This document shows positions 14,301 through 26,826 of a DNA stretch of 64,000 nucleotides, piece after piece. The DNA comes from Struthidea cinerea. Its lineage: Eukaryota > Chordata > Aves > Passeriformes > Corcoracidae. Within the stretch, counting starts at the first letter, position 1. Each line of letters opens with the position of its first letter. A model generated the notes under the pieces. It was given only the letters and a program-made list of their open reading frames with translations, did not search any database and was not told where the DNA came from. Both the position numbers and the translations under genes were made by a program. Location: NCBI GenBank assembly GCA_013397865.1, contig VZTI01000419.1, positions 186,001 through 250,000 on the forward strand. The letters run 5' to 3'.

Positions 14301-14854
14301 TCCGGTATGAGGAATATCTTCAATTAACCAAAAAATTCTGTGCTGTCCCCATCCTCCGTGCTCTTAAAAGGCAGGTGTTTACAGAGGTCTCTGCTTCAGG
14401 CTGACCTAGTTAAGGGTGATGCTGTGCAGCAGGTCAAGGTTGTGGAGTAAAGTTTTTAGCATCACAAGAAATCCTATTCAAATTTTGGAGGCCTGCGGAT
14501 GCATCTCAAAGATCTCCTGTACCGGTTCCATTTGATGAGTTGCAGCATAGATGGAGGGCTGGAGGAACACCTGCCAGGCTTCACCTGCACCAAACCTGTG
14601 TCCTGTCACAGAGGGGCCCTCGTGGAACACCAGCAAACCAGCTGGGGCTCTGTGGGGTTGCTGCTGTCTCGCCCCCGTGGGAATGGGCTGTAAAACTGGG
14701 GCTGCAGCTGCTGCCAGCACTGCTCTCGTGCATTTTACTGGAGAGAGAACTGACCCTGATCAGTGCCAGCAGGGATGTCTGCCCTGTTTGGCTGGCTGGG
14801 GGTGAGAGCTGGACCTGCCCCAACCCAGAACCCCCCTGCCCTGGGCAGATCCCA

Positions 14855-15425
14855 CAGCGTGGGCAGCAGGGGAGGGGGATTCTGCCCCTGTGCCCCCTCA
14901 GCTGAGACCCCACCTGCAGAGCTGCCCCAGCCCTGGGAGCAGCACAGGAAGGACCTGGAGCTGCTGGAGCCGGGCCAGAGGAGGCTCCAGGAGGAGCAGA
15001 GGGATGGAGCAGCTCTGCTGGGAGGAAAGGCTGGGAGAGCTGGGATTGTTCACCCGGAGAGGAGAAGCTTTGGGGTGACCTCACTGGGGCCTTGCAGGGC
15101 CTGAAGGAGCTGACAGGAAACATGGAGAGAGACTGGGGACAAGGGCTGGAGGGACAGGACAAGGGGGAATGGCTTCCCACTGCCAGAGGGCAGGGATAGA
15201 TGGGATATTGGGAAGGAATTGTTCCCTGTGAGGGTGGGAAGGCCCTGGCACAGGGTGCCCAGAGAAGCTGTGGCTGCCCCTGGATCCCTGGCAGTGTCCC
15301 AGGCCAGGCTGGATGGGTCTTGGAGCAGCCTGGGATAGGGGAAGGTGTCCCTGCCATGGCGGGGGTGGCACTGGATGAGCTTTAAGGTCCCTTCCCACCC
15401 AAACCATTCTGGGATTCCATGATCC
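14855..15425 (+). repeat. CR1 LINE 3' fragment next to CTNNA1 exon 10
   Basis: Forward CR1 of about 570 bp. It runs from the GGGGGATTCTGCCCCTGTGC block through GGCTGGGAGAGCTGGGATTG and GGATCCCTGGCAGTGTCCCA to a terminus at CCATTCTGGGATTCCATGAT. Its 3' end lies about 200 bp upstream of the exon 10 acceptor. The splice acceptor itself appears to be unique sequence. Confidence 0.85.
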
Positions 15426-15625
15426 GACGTGTTACGATTTTATGTCTACAGAAGGAAAAGGTGCCATCAGTGGTTTCAAAACTGGTTAGAACGGAGTGAA
15501 TGTGGGCACTTCATGTTCCATGATGGGTTACTGGTCACTGCTGGGATTCGGCAAAATTTTTCTACAGAAAGAGATAACCTCCAAATTTAACAGTGGTATT
15601 GTGTTTTCTCCCACCTCTGACACAG

Positions 15626-15718
15626 GTTGCCAACTTGGCCTGCTCCATCTCGAACAACGAGGAAGGGGTGAAGTTGGTTCGCATGTCAGCCAGCCAGCTG
15701 GAGGCCCTGTGTCCCCAG
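15626..15718 (+). CDS. CTNNA1: CTNNA1 exon 10 (M2 region, residues 433-463)
   Basis: This 93-bp exon is phase 0 at both ends and encodes 31 residues beginning VANLACSISNNEEG and ending ASQLEALCPQ. The acceptor is CACCTCTGACACAG and the donor is GTAAGG. The residues belong to the M2 helical bundle of the mechanosensory middle region, which packs against M1 and M3 and keeps the vinculin-binding site in M1 hidden until tension is applied. The sequence matches recalled human alpha-E-catenin throughout. Because the exon is symmetric, skipping would keep the frame but remove part of an M2 helix. A CR1 fragment ends about 200 bp upstream. Confidence 0.97.
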
Positions 15719-17760
15719 GTAAGGAGGGGCATCACAACAGGAGACAAACCCCAGCCAGCAGCTGGGCAACTGGTGCTGCTTAGGACATGCTCTGGTCTCA
15801 GGGTGGCTGTGTGGGCCTTGCTGCAGAACTTCTTTTTTCCCTTAGTATATGTAGAGAATGAAGGCATCAAGACTTAGGAACTTTAAAATCCAAGGCAAAG
15901 GAATCACTGATGTGAAAGGGTCGTTTTTATGTCATAGCTCTCATTCCATTTGGCCTGGATATTCCAGTAAGCTGCAGTCAGTAGGTGTGGGAAGCTTCAG
16001 TGGTTTCCTGTGCACATCTGTGCTGCAGGAAGGTGCCTTGTGAAGGTGCTAGCACTGCTCTGGGCAAGCTGTAAGATGAATTATAAAATACTATTTTTGC
16101 CTGAGTAGAATATAAATATGCCAAAAAATCTTCCCGATGGAGTAGGATGAGAGGAAGTTGGCTATGTGTGAAGAGTGGGAACCTGGCTGAGACTACCTTT
16201 TAATTAATAACGTTTTAATGGAAACAAGGAAATTAAGTTTATATCAGCATTAGACTATCCTCTTCCTTTTTGACAGCCTGATGTTTTAAATGTCAACAAC
16301 TAGATACTTAGATGAACTCCTGAAGACTGCAGGGTGCTGTTGATTTGTGTAATTTACATTTTTTAAAGCAACAGGAAATTCAGATCTAAAACATCCAAAT
16401 ACGCTGTTGCTGGTAAGGAGGAACTAATAGAAAATATGTGCTCAGAAAAACTGGCAAAATGGCATTTTATGAAAACAAAGTGTATTGTCTCAGGACTACT
16501 CGGAGTTTCTCCAGGTTTTCCCGTCTGTTTTGGTCTTTTTTAAAACCAGTCGAAAGGAAGAGAGATGTTCACCTGTACCCAGCTCAGCAGGAGGGGACTT
16601 TGAGGGAATAGCAGTGTGAAGAGCAGGACTGTTTCAGCTGTTGTGTGACCTCCAGGTAACAGTGCTGTTAAACAGGTGAAGACAGGCCCCTGAACATAAA
16701 GCATTAAGCCCTGTGCAGGAGGCCTTTGGGCATCCCAGGGTGGCTCTCTGTGGTCCCCACTCCTGCGTGTGGCTGAGCAGCTCTCTGCCTCCCACCCTGG
16801 GGCGAGGGCTGTGCATGGCTGCTGAAACCAAGGGTCGAGTTTTGCAGCTGGAACAAAGCGTGTGGAAGAAAAGGCTTTTAGAAATCCATCTTCCCTGATA
16901 TAAGGTCTTGCTCTTTTCTGGAGGAGCCAACTAGGCTGATGTAAGTTTTTTTTTAGTTATCTCCCAGAATATGGGCGTCTAACGCAGGGTGTTCCAAACA
17001 AATGCTGCTGCTTTTGAAAATAATCATCTGAAGAAAGTTAGGTTCTCTTTGAATCTAAATGTTTCTGGTGGTTGTCCAAGTCTGTGGGGGTGTTTTCCTC
17101 TCCCCATTGCTGAAATTGTGTGTATTTCAGACTCTTCTATCTTTGCTTTTCCAACAACTGCCTATTTAAATAGATCTACTCCTGTATAAAATAAGCACCA
17201 TGGTTGTCAGCGTGAAATAATGACCTAGCTGTAGCCACATCTCCTGAAGTGCAGCTGTTAACCTCTGACTTCGGGGATTATGGACAATATATTTAACACA
17301 CATTGGGAGCTCTGAGTATCTATAAATGCACAGGGGCTTTAACTGATGGAGTTTGGCTTTACAAAGGTCACATCTGTGAACTTCCAAGCCTACAGTTTAG
17401 ATGCTCCACTGCACGGTCTTGCCTTAATTTCAGGGTCATCACCAAGAGATTAGTAAATGACGCTATAGATGTTCATAGCAGTTGAAAGAGTGCTTTTGTA
17501 TTACATTACATGCTCTCGGGCTGATTGTTTAATGTTGTAAGGGTATTTAAACATGTTATGAATCCTGAGAGATAATTAGGGGTACTTGCCTAAGCTGTTT
17601 TACAAATGGCATCGGTGTTTTCTGGTAGCAATATCTTATCTTGTGCCAGTGCAAGCAGCACAGCTCTCCATCCTCCTCCTCCTCCGCTGCCTTCCTCAGC
17701 TTGTCCCCAAACCTCAGGTATTCTCCACAATCTCTAAAAGGTTCTCAGGATCAAGAACAG

Positions 17761-17856
17761 CAAAGTGGGATTTTATTTCCTTTCCTAGACGATTACCTGT
17801 TTATGTTGCAAAGTGGGATTTTATTTCCTTTCCTAGACGATTACCTGTTTATGTTG
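17761..17856. repeat. Perfect 48-bp tandem duplication
   Basis: Two adjacent copies (17761-17808 and 17809-17856) are identical over all 48 bases, starting CAAAGTGGGATTTTATTTCC and ending TTTATGTTG. The complete identity suggests a recent slippage or unequal exchange event, possibly polymorphic. The unit is a multiple of three, so a spurious repeat appears in frame translations, but the site is deep in an intron. Confidence 0.97.
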
Positions 17857-18997
17857 CAGTTTATTCCTGATGAGATTCACAGCTGCATCTCGCATCCTCC
17901 TGTGGCTGTGCTGAACAAACGTGTGAATTAGGCACAGGATACAGGTTACACCCAACATTATATGCCCCATATGTTGGTTGGGGTTTTTTTGGCGCAGATG
18001 GTATTTTTCCTGGAAGGTGCTGGGTTCGGAATGAGTCAAGTCAATCAGTAACTACAATGGTCTCAGAAAATTCAAGATGTCAGTAGCACGCAGAAACACG
18101 GTGTATGAAATGTAATTCAAAGTACTGCTGGGCTTGAAAGATGAAACTGAAATTTAATGCACTTGAGTCCCAGGTAACCTCTTAAATAGTTTATCTGAGC
18201 AGAGGCCGCTCTGGGAGTAGAGAATTCCTGGTTAAAGAATGATTTCTGCAGAAATCAATCTGTAGAGTTAATTATAAAAGCTGTATCTCAAATAGAGCCG
18301 TAATTCGCTCCCTTGCCATCAGGAGCCATTGAACTGGCAGCAGGAGGAACATGCAACTCTTCAAGCTGGCTAGGGAAAACCTGTAAGTTTTGTTGGTATT
18401 GACAAGCAGTCAGTCCTTGCCAGTGTCACCCTTGGGTTCAGATGTTCTCAGGTTTGAAATTTTCTTTGAGGAAAAAGAAAATGCAGAAAATTTTTCATTG
18501 AAAGGTCTCTACAGAAACAAGCAGTCAATTTATTTAGCGTGGTTTTGTTACTGGAAATCAGCTCTTCCTCAGGAGTAACATCATCCTTCCTGTTTGTGGG
18601 TCCCCAGCCAATTAGCACAGAAATTAATGTGAAGCTGAAGACTTAATGGGGTATTTAGAGCTCCCTTTCGAGGGTGCGAGAGGAGCTGTTGGGAAGAGCT
18701 GTGCATGCTCTGGAATAGCCAGCTGGGTGATTTGAGTTAGTCTGGGCTTAAGGGCAGAAATAAGGCAGCCCCAGGGGGTCACTGGTGTTTCCTCCCTCAA
18801 GCCCTGACTTACAAGCCTGCCTGAATTCCCTCTTGTGAGAACACACATTGCTGGAATTCTGTGTGTGGAAGGCACCAGCTTTGTCCAGCACCTCGCAGGA
18901 GTTCCCTCAGCCCTGCCTTGCTGGGTGCTGGGCAAACAGGCCTGGCTGGAGGGGGTTGAGATGAAGGAGCAAAGTTCTCCATCACTACAGTTAACTT

Positions 18998-19015
18998 AAA
19001 AAAAAAAAAAAAAAA
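18998..19015. repeat. Poly(A) tract of 18
   Basis: A run of 18 A within intron 10. No retrocopy sequence was recognised immediately upstream, so it is listed as a simple homopolymer. Confidence 0.9.
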
Positions 19016-20234
19016 GCTTAAACTGTCTTTCTTAAGGGAAATGGAAAATTACTGCTGTGAAATGCTTGGAATAGCTGCCTGTGCCTGCCTTTGCCTCGCA
19101 GAGCGCGGGGGGAAGTTCTCTGTGCCTTCTTGCTAAACACAGAGCTTGCCAATGGTGAATTAGGGAAAGATTTTGTTTATCTCGATTCAGAAACCTGGAT
19201 CCTCACTCACATCTCTGGCTCCTGCGCTGTTTCCAAGCAGTACTTGCTTTGGGAGCCTGCAAAGGCTGTTTTGTAACAGCATTTTGCATTAAAGATGCCT
19301 GGGAAGAGCTTAAACCATCAGTGTTTCTGATCATACAAGCTGTAGGTGTTAGAAACCAACAGTGAGAATGCCCCAGCCCAGCTCTTGAGAGGAAGGAGAA
19401 TTGCTCCAGCCTTTTGATGTGACAGTCTGCTGTCGCTTGAGCTCCTTTTACCGGCTATACGTTGACTTCCTTGGTTTTTGCATCCTCCATGAAGTTCATC
19501 TATGGACTCCTACCCAAACTGCAGTCAGGCTGAGAGCTGTAAAAAATAACTGTGGAGTAGAGTTCCCATCAGGCTGGGTGTTTGCTTCTGCCAGCAAAAT
19601 CTGGAGCCCATTGCCCTGGACACTGAGTGTCTCCTGGGAAGTGGCTGCAGGACAGAACTGCCCCAGGGCACACAGGACCTGCTCTCCCACGTAAGGCAGG
19701 GCTGGTTGCCTTCCCCTCCACAGCCCAAAGAGCTCATCCTCCAGAGAAACTCTGGGAGGCCACCAGGCAGCCCCTGGAAGCACAGGTCCTTCCCAACCCC
19801 CTCCACACCTGCTGGAGTGTGCTTGGATTGCTCACCATGCACACGCGAGCCAGCGTCACCCATCAAACTGACTCCAGAGAATTCTTGCATTAAATTACAT
19901 TTTTAATAAAAATAAATTGGCTCTTCTCATATTAACATCTTGTTTTAATAACTGCTTGTTCACATCCTTCTATTCCAATTTTGAACTGCTTGAAAAGCCA
20001 TTTGCTGCTTATAGATTTCTGATGAGGCAGATGGCTCATATGTGATCACACCTACTGACACAGAGACAAAATACCAAAGCATAAGGAATCCCATGGAGAG
20101 TTCCAGAAACTTTTGTTTAAAAGTTGGACTGTCTCAGAGAAACAAAAAACCCCTCCCAGCCACCCCTCAAATCAAACAAACCCAAATCAGGCAACAACTG
20201 GCAGAACAAGAGGACACAGTCTCAAGCTGCACCA

Positions 20235-20465
20235 AGGAAAATATAGGTTGGATATTAGGAAAAAGTTTTTTACAGAAGGAGTGATAAAATATTGGAATGG
20301 TCTGCCCAGGGAGGTGGTGGAATCACCATCCCTGGACGTGTTTTAAAAGAGATTGGATGTGGCACTCGGTGCCATGGTTTAGTTTGGTTGAGGTGTTGGG
20401 GCATGGGTTGGACTCAATGATCTTGAAGGTCTCTTCCAACCTGGTGATTCTGTGATTCTGCGAAA
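20235..20465 (+). repeat. CR1-type LINE 3' end, third subfamily
   Basis: The 3' terminus is GGTGATTCTGTGATTCTGCG, preceded by GGACTCAATGATCTTGAAGG and GTCTCTTCCAACC. The upstream part (GTTGGATATTAGGAAAAAG, then TGGTCTGCCCAGGGAGGTGG) differs from the GC-rich copies nearby, indicating a separate and AT-richer subfamily. It is 5'-truncated and noncoding. Confidence 0.8.
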
Positions 20466-21224
20466 TGTGGCCAGCAGACTTTGTTCTCCTTGAGTCCCCA
20501 GTCACCACCAATTTCCTGGTGGCTGTTGGAGAAGGAGAGAACTTCATTTTTCTTGCAGTAAAGACTTAACATCAAACAATTGTCCCCTTTTTTCATTGCT
20601 TTGAAAGACTGTCAGATTTTTTGAATGTTCTAACGAGCAGATCTGTCTCCAGACTGTTTAATTACAGGTGCTTGAAACATTTTATTGGCATTGAGTAGAA
20701 ATGCTTCTATTAAAAACTTAACACTTGGGTTGCAGATTTGTATCACCCAGGCTCGCGGGGAAGAACTGCCAGCACAGGCCAAGGCTGACCATAAAAGCAG
20801 CAATTTTAGAAATTCAAACAGTTACTGATGCATAAAAATAAGCAAAGAGCAGGAAAGGGATTCAGTTCTGTAGAAAGAGGTGTGTTAGTGAGTAAGGGTC
20901 CTACATTTCTTCACAGGCACAGGATCTGGGGAGCACAGTGGTGGAACAGCTTCCAGAAAAGACCCTGAGTCCCTGAGACTCCCAAAGCTTCAGCACTTGA
21001 AGCCAGTAAAATGCAAAATGGAGCAAGACAAATGGCACCAAAATTCTTGCAGGTTCTATGTGGACTGGCAACACAAAACCAGTCCTCAGCTCCAAACGAA
21101 AATGCTTTTTTCATGGATGGGGAAGCTGCTAGGATAGTTATCTATACACAGTATGCAAATAGTCTTTACAGCAAATAGCAAATCCTGCTGTGACAGTACA
21201 TGCTGAGCTGGAGAAGGGCTTTTG

Positions 21225-21620
21225 CTGAGGGGACCGGAGCACCTCCCTTGTGGAGCCAGGCTGGGAGAGCTGGGGCTGCTCAGCCTGGAGGAGGGAAGGT
21301 TGTGTGGAGACCTCAGAGCCCCTGCCAGGGTCTGAAGAGGCTGCAGGGAACCTGGAGAGGGGCTCTGTATCAGGAACTGGACCCCCACTGCCAGAGGGCA
21401 GGGCTGGACGGGATATTGGGAAGGAATTGTTCCCTGGGAGGGTGGGCAGGCCCTGGCACAGGGTGCCCAGAGCAGCTGTGGCTGCCCCTGGATCCCTGGC
21501 AGTGCCCAAGGCCAGGTTGGACATTGGGGCTTGGAGCAGCCTGAGACAGTGGGAGGTGTCCCTGCCACTGGAAAGAGATGAGCTTTAAGGTCCTTTCCAG
21601 CCCAGCCCAGTCTGTGATTG
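21225..21620 (+). repeat. CR1 LINE 3' fragment
   Basis: Forward CR1 beginning near GGCTGGGAGAGCTGGGGCTG and ending with CTTTCCAGCCCAGCCCAGTC and TGTGATTG. It has the same block order as the copies at 14855-15425 and 8030-8315, with internal small deletions. Confidence 0.85.
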
Positions 21621-24600
21621 TAAGGTACTCAGTAAGAGTGTGGATCTGTGGGTTGTGACAGCGCTGCCACAAGACGAGTAAATATGTCTGCAGAGATCCC
21701 TGCAGTCACTCCGTGCACAACTTACAGGAAAGTGCTCAAAGTGCCTTTTATACATGGGAACAAAGTATTGGAAATCAAAGGAAACTTTTCCTTCCTCTTT
21801 CAGTGCATCAGGCTCTGTTCATGGCTGGTCACTGCCATTAGAGCTTCTGAGAGTGTAAAACAATCTGCTGTGTGTTTTGCTCCCAGGCATTTCAGCTCAT
21901 CAGAGCCTGCAGAGTGCTTTTTGCTGTACTCGAGTACGTGGAGGGCTGGCACACGCAGACGTGGGCATGCAAACCTGGCCCTGGATGTAACTGGAAGCGA
22001 CTTGAATGTCCTCCTCATAAACCATTTTTAACACTCGGAGCAAAATGCAGTGAGGAGCAGGGAAGGGGCACGAGTAGGGCGAACGCTGGAGGCAATCCTG
22101 GCATCTTGTGTATGTAAAGTTAAATTATGAGCAGCTTCTTAAGAACTGCCAGTAAGCAAGCCACGCTTGCTTTATTACAGGAAAATACAGGATTAAAACC
22201 CACCTGGGCAAGGGCAGAGAGGCTTGGTGGCTCCTTTTCACGTACTGCTGAGTAAAACTGACTTCACAGCCCCACTGGGGCACTGTCTGTGTGTGTGTCA
22301 CTTGTTCCTCTGCCCCTGAGATGAGAGCTGATGGGTGGGGGCTTGTTTTATTAGCTTTTTCTTTTTGACAAATGCAAAGTATCCTGGATTTGTAGGCCAT
22401 GGAGCTGCTTTCCAACTCATTGTCCAAATGCCACAAGAAATGTGGTGAGTCAAGGTCTTTATATAAGCCCCAAACCCAAGTGAGTTATTTAGAAACTGCA
22501 GACGTTTGGGTTGTAAAGAAGTGGTGTGTAGTGAGGGGAGAGGACTGGGGGTTCACTTCAGAGCTCCTGAAACTGAAAAACTCCTCCTTGTTGGGGCACA
22601 GTAACATCCTACAACCAATCCTACAGGAATCAGGGCAAAGCTAAACCAGCTGCAGAAAGAACATTCTCCTGGAAGGAGCAAAAGCTCCCTAACAAAGGGA
22701 GGCAAAAATCAAGAAGTGCTTAAAGCCACTGAAGTGGGTGTGGGTCAGACATGGTGTGCACTGAGTAAGATACAACAGGTTGGGATTGCAGTGCAAATAG
22801 GTGGGTGATAGTTTTCCTCTCCCAAGTGATGTTTCTTCCTTTGGCCATGCCAGCCAAGTATTCAAAATTGTTCTTTGTCAGAACACCACCACGTGTAAGA
22901 GCTTTCTTCCGGCCTCTCTGACTTTCAGGTGGGGTGCTATAGAGCTGAGGCTGGAAGCCATCCTAAATTTAGCCTAAAAGAATTAATTCTGGCTGACCCA
23001 GTGGCTCTGATTTACCCACAGGTTTATCTGAGGTCCGGTGTTTTCTGGCCAGAATAGCTGAGCTTTTTGAGAGAGCTTCTGGGCAAAGCAGCTGCAGTGT
23101 TGTGACCCGGGCAGGAGTCACCCTGCAGGCAGCCGTGGAGAGCCCTGTCCTGCAAGGGGGAAGGACTCAACCACGGTCTGACATCTCTGGTTTCAACAGG
23201 GAAAATAAAACCAGGGAAAAGCAGCAGCTTCTTCCCATGGAAGGGATGAGAGGAAGACTCGAGGTGCAGATTGAGACATCCATTGAGTCTTTGGAATGCT
23301 GAGCCTCCCCAGTCCCAGGGCATTGCCAAGCCCTGGCTGCTGCCTGGGAAGCTGCGAGGGGCAGGAGAGAGGCTCCAAGGAACTTGCTGGAACCACGTTA
23401 CGGAGCGTGGAGCTGTCTGACTTGAACATTGCAATTGCTACATGAAACAAAGCACCGATAAAAATAGTGTGTTTTCTTGCCATGCTTCATTTCCTTCTGG
23501 ATAGGCTCAAAATGTCCCTGTTTGATTCTCTTCTTTGTACAACTTCAGTGAGTCATTGTGATCACAGCACTCTGGCAGCATCTTGAAAAGCTCTGAAATA
23601 CAAAATATTTCCCTGAAATTGCCAAATGTTTTACATGGAAGTGGCTACATTTCAGATAGCGTGGTCATGATCTTGCTGGGGTTTTAACTCTACCTCCATC
23701 CTGTGAGAGTTACTGATATTTTAAAGTAATTGCCTGATGCTTTATGTCTTTTGGAGAAGGAATAGTGTATTGTGGTCCATCCCTTATCTCAAAAACGTTT
23801 TTCCTCCTCCCCCTGAAAGTGTTTATTTTTAGATAATAAAGGGATCATAGTCCTGCTACGTACACAGACTATTTAAGATCCAGCGTCCCTGTCATTTTCC
23901 CATGTCTCTCTAAGCATCTGTTGGAAAATAAATCAATCACTCTGTGCTGGATACCAGACTGTATTCCCTGGAATAGATCACATGCAGGGTGTTGTCAGTG
24001 ATCCCTGGGACGTTTCCTCAAGCAGAGGTGTGAGACACATCCAGGATGATTTGCCCACTTGAATGCTAAACTCTCCTCAGAGTGCAGGCTTTTATCACCC
24101 CTGCTAAAGCTGCGTGTTGTGGCCACTTTGCACATGGAGATATGGAGCATGTGCTGTAAAAAGGGACTGCTGAGCTGTGTCTGCTGCCCTGAACTTCTCG
24201 CTGAGCACACACACCTGGATGGCTCTCCGGAGCTGGAGGTTTGTCCTTAGCTCCATGGTGACCATGGATAACCTTCGATATCCCCACCAGGCTTCCTCAC
24301 CTCCAGCACTGCTGGCTGCCTCCCTAATGCAGGAATGTCTGTCTGTAAGGGAGATCACACACACTGCTTTTGCTTGATCATTGTTATAAGATCGATTCGC
24401 CTTGGCCACACATTTTTGCTGTAATGTATAAAAAACTACACTTTTTCCAGCTGAACAAGCTGCCTGTTGAGAGGAGGGTGATGCAGCCTGTGCCTCCTGT
24501 GTTTGGATCTGGGGAGAACACACAGTTTGAGTCTGTGGAGCAGTTGCAGAGCCCTGTATGTGTGACAGCTCTGCCATTACCTGTGACGAGGTGCTCAGCG

Positions 24601-26669
24601 TGGGCATCTGGGCTTGACATGCGCTGTTGGCAAAGATTAATTGTCCAGACAGATGCTGTGTCCAGACAAACATCTCGCAGATACCCAGGCCATATGTTCC
24701 TGCGGCATTAATGCTGCCCTGTCTCAGTGCTGGGAGGATATTTTCTATCTGATATGGGCCAAGGCAGGTTGAGAAAAGCAGAGGAAATGTCCTGACCCTT
24801 GGTATCGCCACTGTCTCTGTCTCTGTAGTGATGGCTTCTAGCAGGATAAAAGCTGAGAGCAGATTTCTAGAGCATTGTCTGGTTTATCTCTCCTCTTTCC
24901 AGGACACTTGTTTAGATTCATCTTCATGAAACCTTGGGTATCTAGATTTTGACTGATAGGTGGTTAATTCATTACATCCATCAGGCTGGGGCGAGAGGTG
25001 GCAGTGGCTGGACTGCAAATCAGGGCTCTCGAGCAGAGGACAGGTTTGCCTCTCTAAAACCTCTATTTCTGTTTGATTTTAAAATTCTAAACATCATTTT
25101 CTTGGGTGTTGCGAGGCTTTTTGGGGGCTTTCAGGACTTTCAGATCCATGAGTGAGGGTGGCAGAGCAGCAGGGACCGTGGCTGGCAGCCAAAGGGACGT
25201 TCCGAAGGGACATCCTGATTCCTGAAGTTGCCACGCAGGTGTGACCTTGGGCTGGCTGGAGGAAGGGGAGCAGCAGAGGAGCCCACGGTGGTGGTGGGGA
25301 CAGGGACAAGGCTGTTCCTGCCAGGGGTCAGAGGTGTGTTCATCCCCACGGGCCCCTGAGCAGATGCTGCTCAGGCTCAGGTGCTGCTTCTTGTGTTTGT
25401 CACTGTCAGCAAACGCACCGAGCTGGGCTGGATTTGCGAGCCAGACCTGCAGCCCCCAGCTCCAGAGGCAGGATGGCAGCGTGGGGAGCAGCCCAGCCTG
25501 TCTGTGGATTCTCCTCAGTCACTGCTAACTCCTGGCATCCCTCGGGTGAGGCAGCCTCCTTCTCCTGCCCGATGCATTCAGTGCCACCCCAGTACGTTTG
25601 ACATCACCATCATTGCCATGTTTAGTGAGTTATAGATTTTTTTAAATGCTTTGTGACACTTGTAAATGAAGCAGGTAGAGAAGGTAGATTTTGGAAAAGC
25701 GGGAACATCTGGTGCTTGCATGTTTTGGTCGACAACTTTGTGAAATTAATACGGTCCTAAAGAGAAGAAAAATTACGCCTTGAAGTTGTGAGTTAATTAG
25801 CTCTGACTCTCAGGTGCTTGGGAACCAGGCTGGGATTGTCACGCTCTGACTGCGGATGGTTTCTCACACCTGGCACCTTTCCAGGTCGTTCTGCTGCAGC
25901 AAGAGCAGGACCAGACTGCTGAGGTTGGTTTCTCCCCACATTCAAAGAGGCTTTTGTGGCCATTTAAATGACCAGTTAGTGGACACAGCGTAAGCTTTGT
26001 GACCCAGCAGCACCTGTAGCATTTGTTCTGCTAAGAAAAACTAGGATCTGGTGTAAATTCTGGTTTTAGGGTTTGAAGAAAATTAGGAGGGGGTATTCAA
26101 AAGGAGCATCTCCTCCTGTTCCCTGGATAATCTGGCTTGTTCACAGCCACAGCAGAAATCTGAAGTCATTACAAAAATTACTGGCAAGATCCAGAGTAAA
26201 GCTTTAAGAATAAGTGATAAATCAAAATTTATCTTTATTTTTATGTTTGCATATTGTTTCTGCTTCAGTCTGTATAAGAGTAATCCTTTTTTGACCTTTT
26301 TACTGAGGTTTTGGCAAGTAGTAAATGCAGCCTCGAGTGTACTAAATGTCATCCTGTCTAAAGTACTTAACAACACAGCCTGCACTGGGAAAGCAACACC
26401 TTGTTACCACGAGCTGCTAAAGAAAGGTGAAACCAGCTCTTGTGAAAACTTGGCCAAGTGATTTTGCTTCTAATAACTATCCATAATCAATGTGGAAGCA
26501 GGTATGAGTTGGATGCAAGAGCAACAAAATAAAACACTTCTGTGTTTAAACATCAGGTTCCTCAAAACTTACTAAAACTGCTTTGTCTGCTGCTGAGCTC
26601 ATTGGATAAACACACAGAAGGTAATCATTTCACTGGGGTATGTTTTAAAAATCCAGAGGTGTTTTACAG

Positions 26670-26826
26670 GTCATCAATGCTGCGCTGGCTCTGGCTGCTA
26701 AACCCCAAAGCAAACTGGCTCAAGAGAACATGGATCTCTTCAAGGAGCAGTGGGAGAGGCAGGTCCGCGTGCTGACGGACGCTGTGGATGACATCACTTC
26801 CATCGATGACTTCCTGGCTGTATCAG
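26670..26826 (+). CDS. CTNNA1: CTNNA1 exon 11 (M2/M3, residues 464-515)
   Basis: This 157-bp exon encodes 52 codons plus one base of the next, from VINAALALAAKPQ to DDFLAVS. The acceptor is GTTTTACAG and the donor GTAATC. It spans the end of the M2 bundle and the start of M3. Asp503, which by published structural work forms an inter-bundle salt bridge with Arg551 in exon 12, is the last residue of the stretch LTDAVD, so that partner is conserved. One difference from recalled human sequence is Arg for Lys at 493. The one-base overhang is completed by AG at the start of exon 12 to give Glu516. Confidence 0.97.

Larger units (their letters stand above)
1..15625 (+). other. CTNNA1: CTNNA1 intron 9 (partial), no exon found
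   Basis: This is the intron upstream of the first recognised exon; its 5' end lies outside the window. No reading frame matches the preceding alpha-catenin exon or the leucine-rich-repeat protein LRRTM2, which is nested in an earlier CTNNA1 intron in other vertebrates. The stretch is moderate-GC sequence with six CR1 fragments, listed separately. AT-rich segments around 11930-12420 hold several TAAT-type cores, and an (AAAT)n-like run lies at 8981-8992. The rest shows nothing recognisable. Confidence 0.8.
15719..26669 (+). other. CTNNA1: CTNNA1 intron 10
   Basis: Intron of 10.95 kb with GT donor and AG acceptor. It holds two CR1-type fragments (20235-20465 and 21225-21620), a perfect 48-bp tandem duplication at 17761-17856 and an 18-A tract at 18998-19015. 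No exon-like frame or RNA gene was recognised in the remainder. Confidence 0.9.

Noticed and set aside
1..15625. LRRTM2 nested in a CTNNA1 intron
   Set aside because: LRRTM2 would show as a roughly 500-codon leucine-rich frame on the - strand; none is present, so it must lie in an intron further upstream.
18998..19015. Poly(A) run as the tail of a processed pseudogene
   Set aside because: No gene-like sequence or target-site duplication was recognised upstream; it fits a plain homopolymer.
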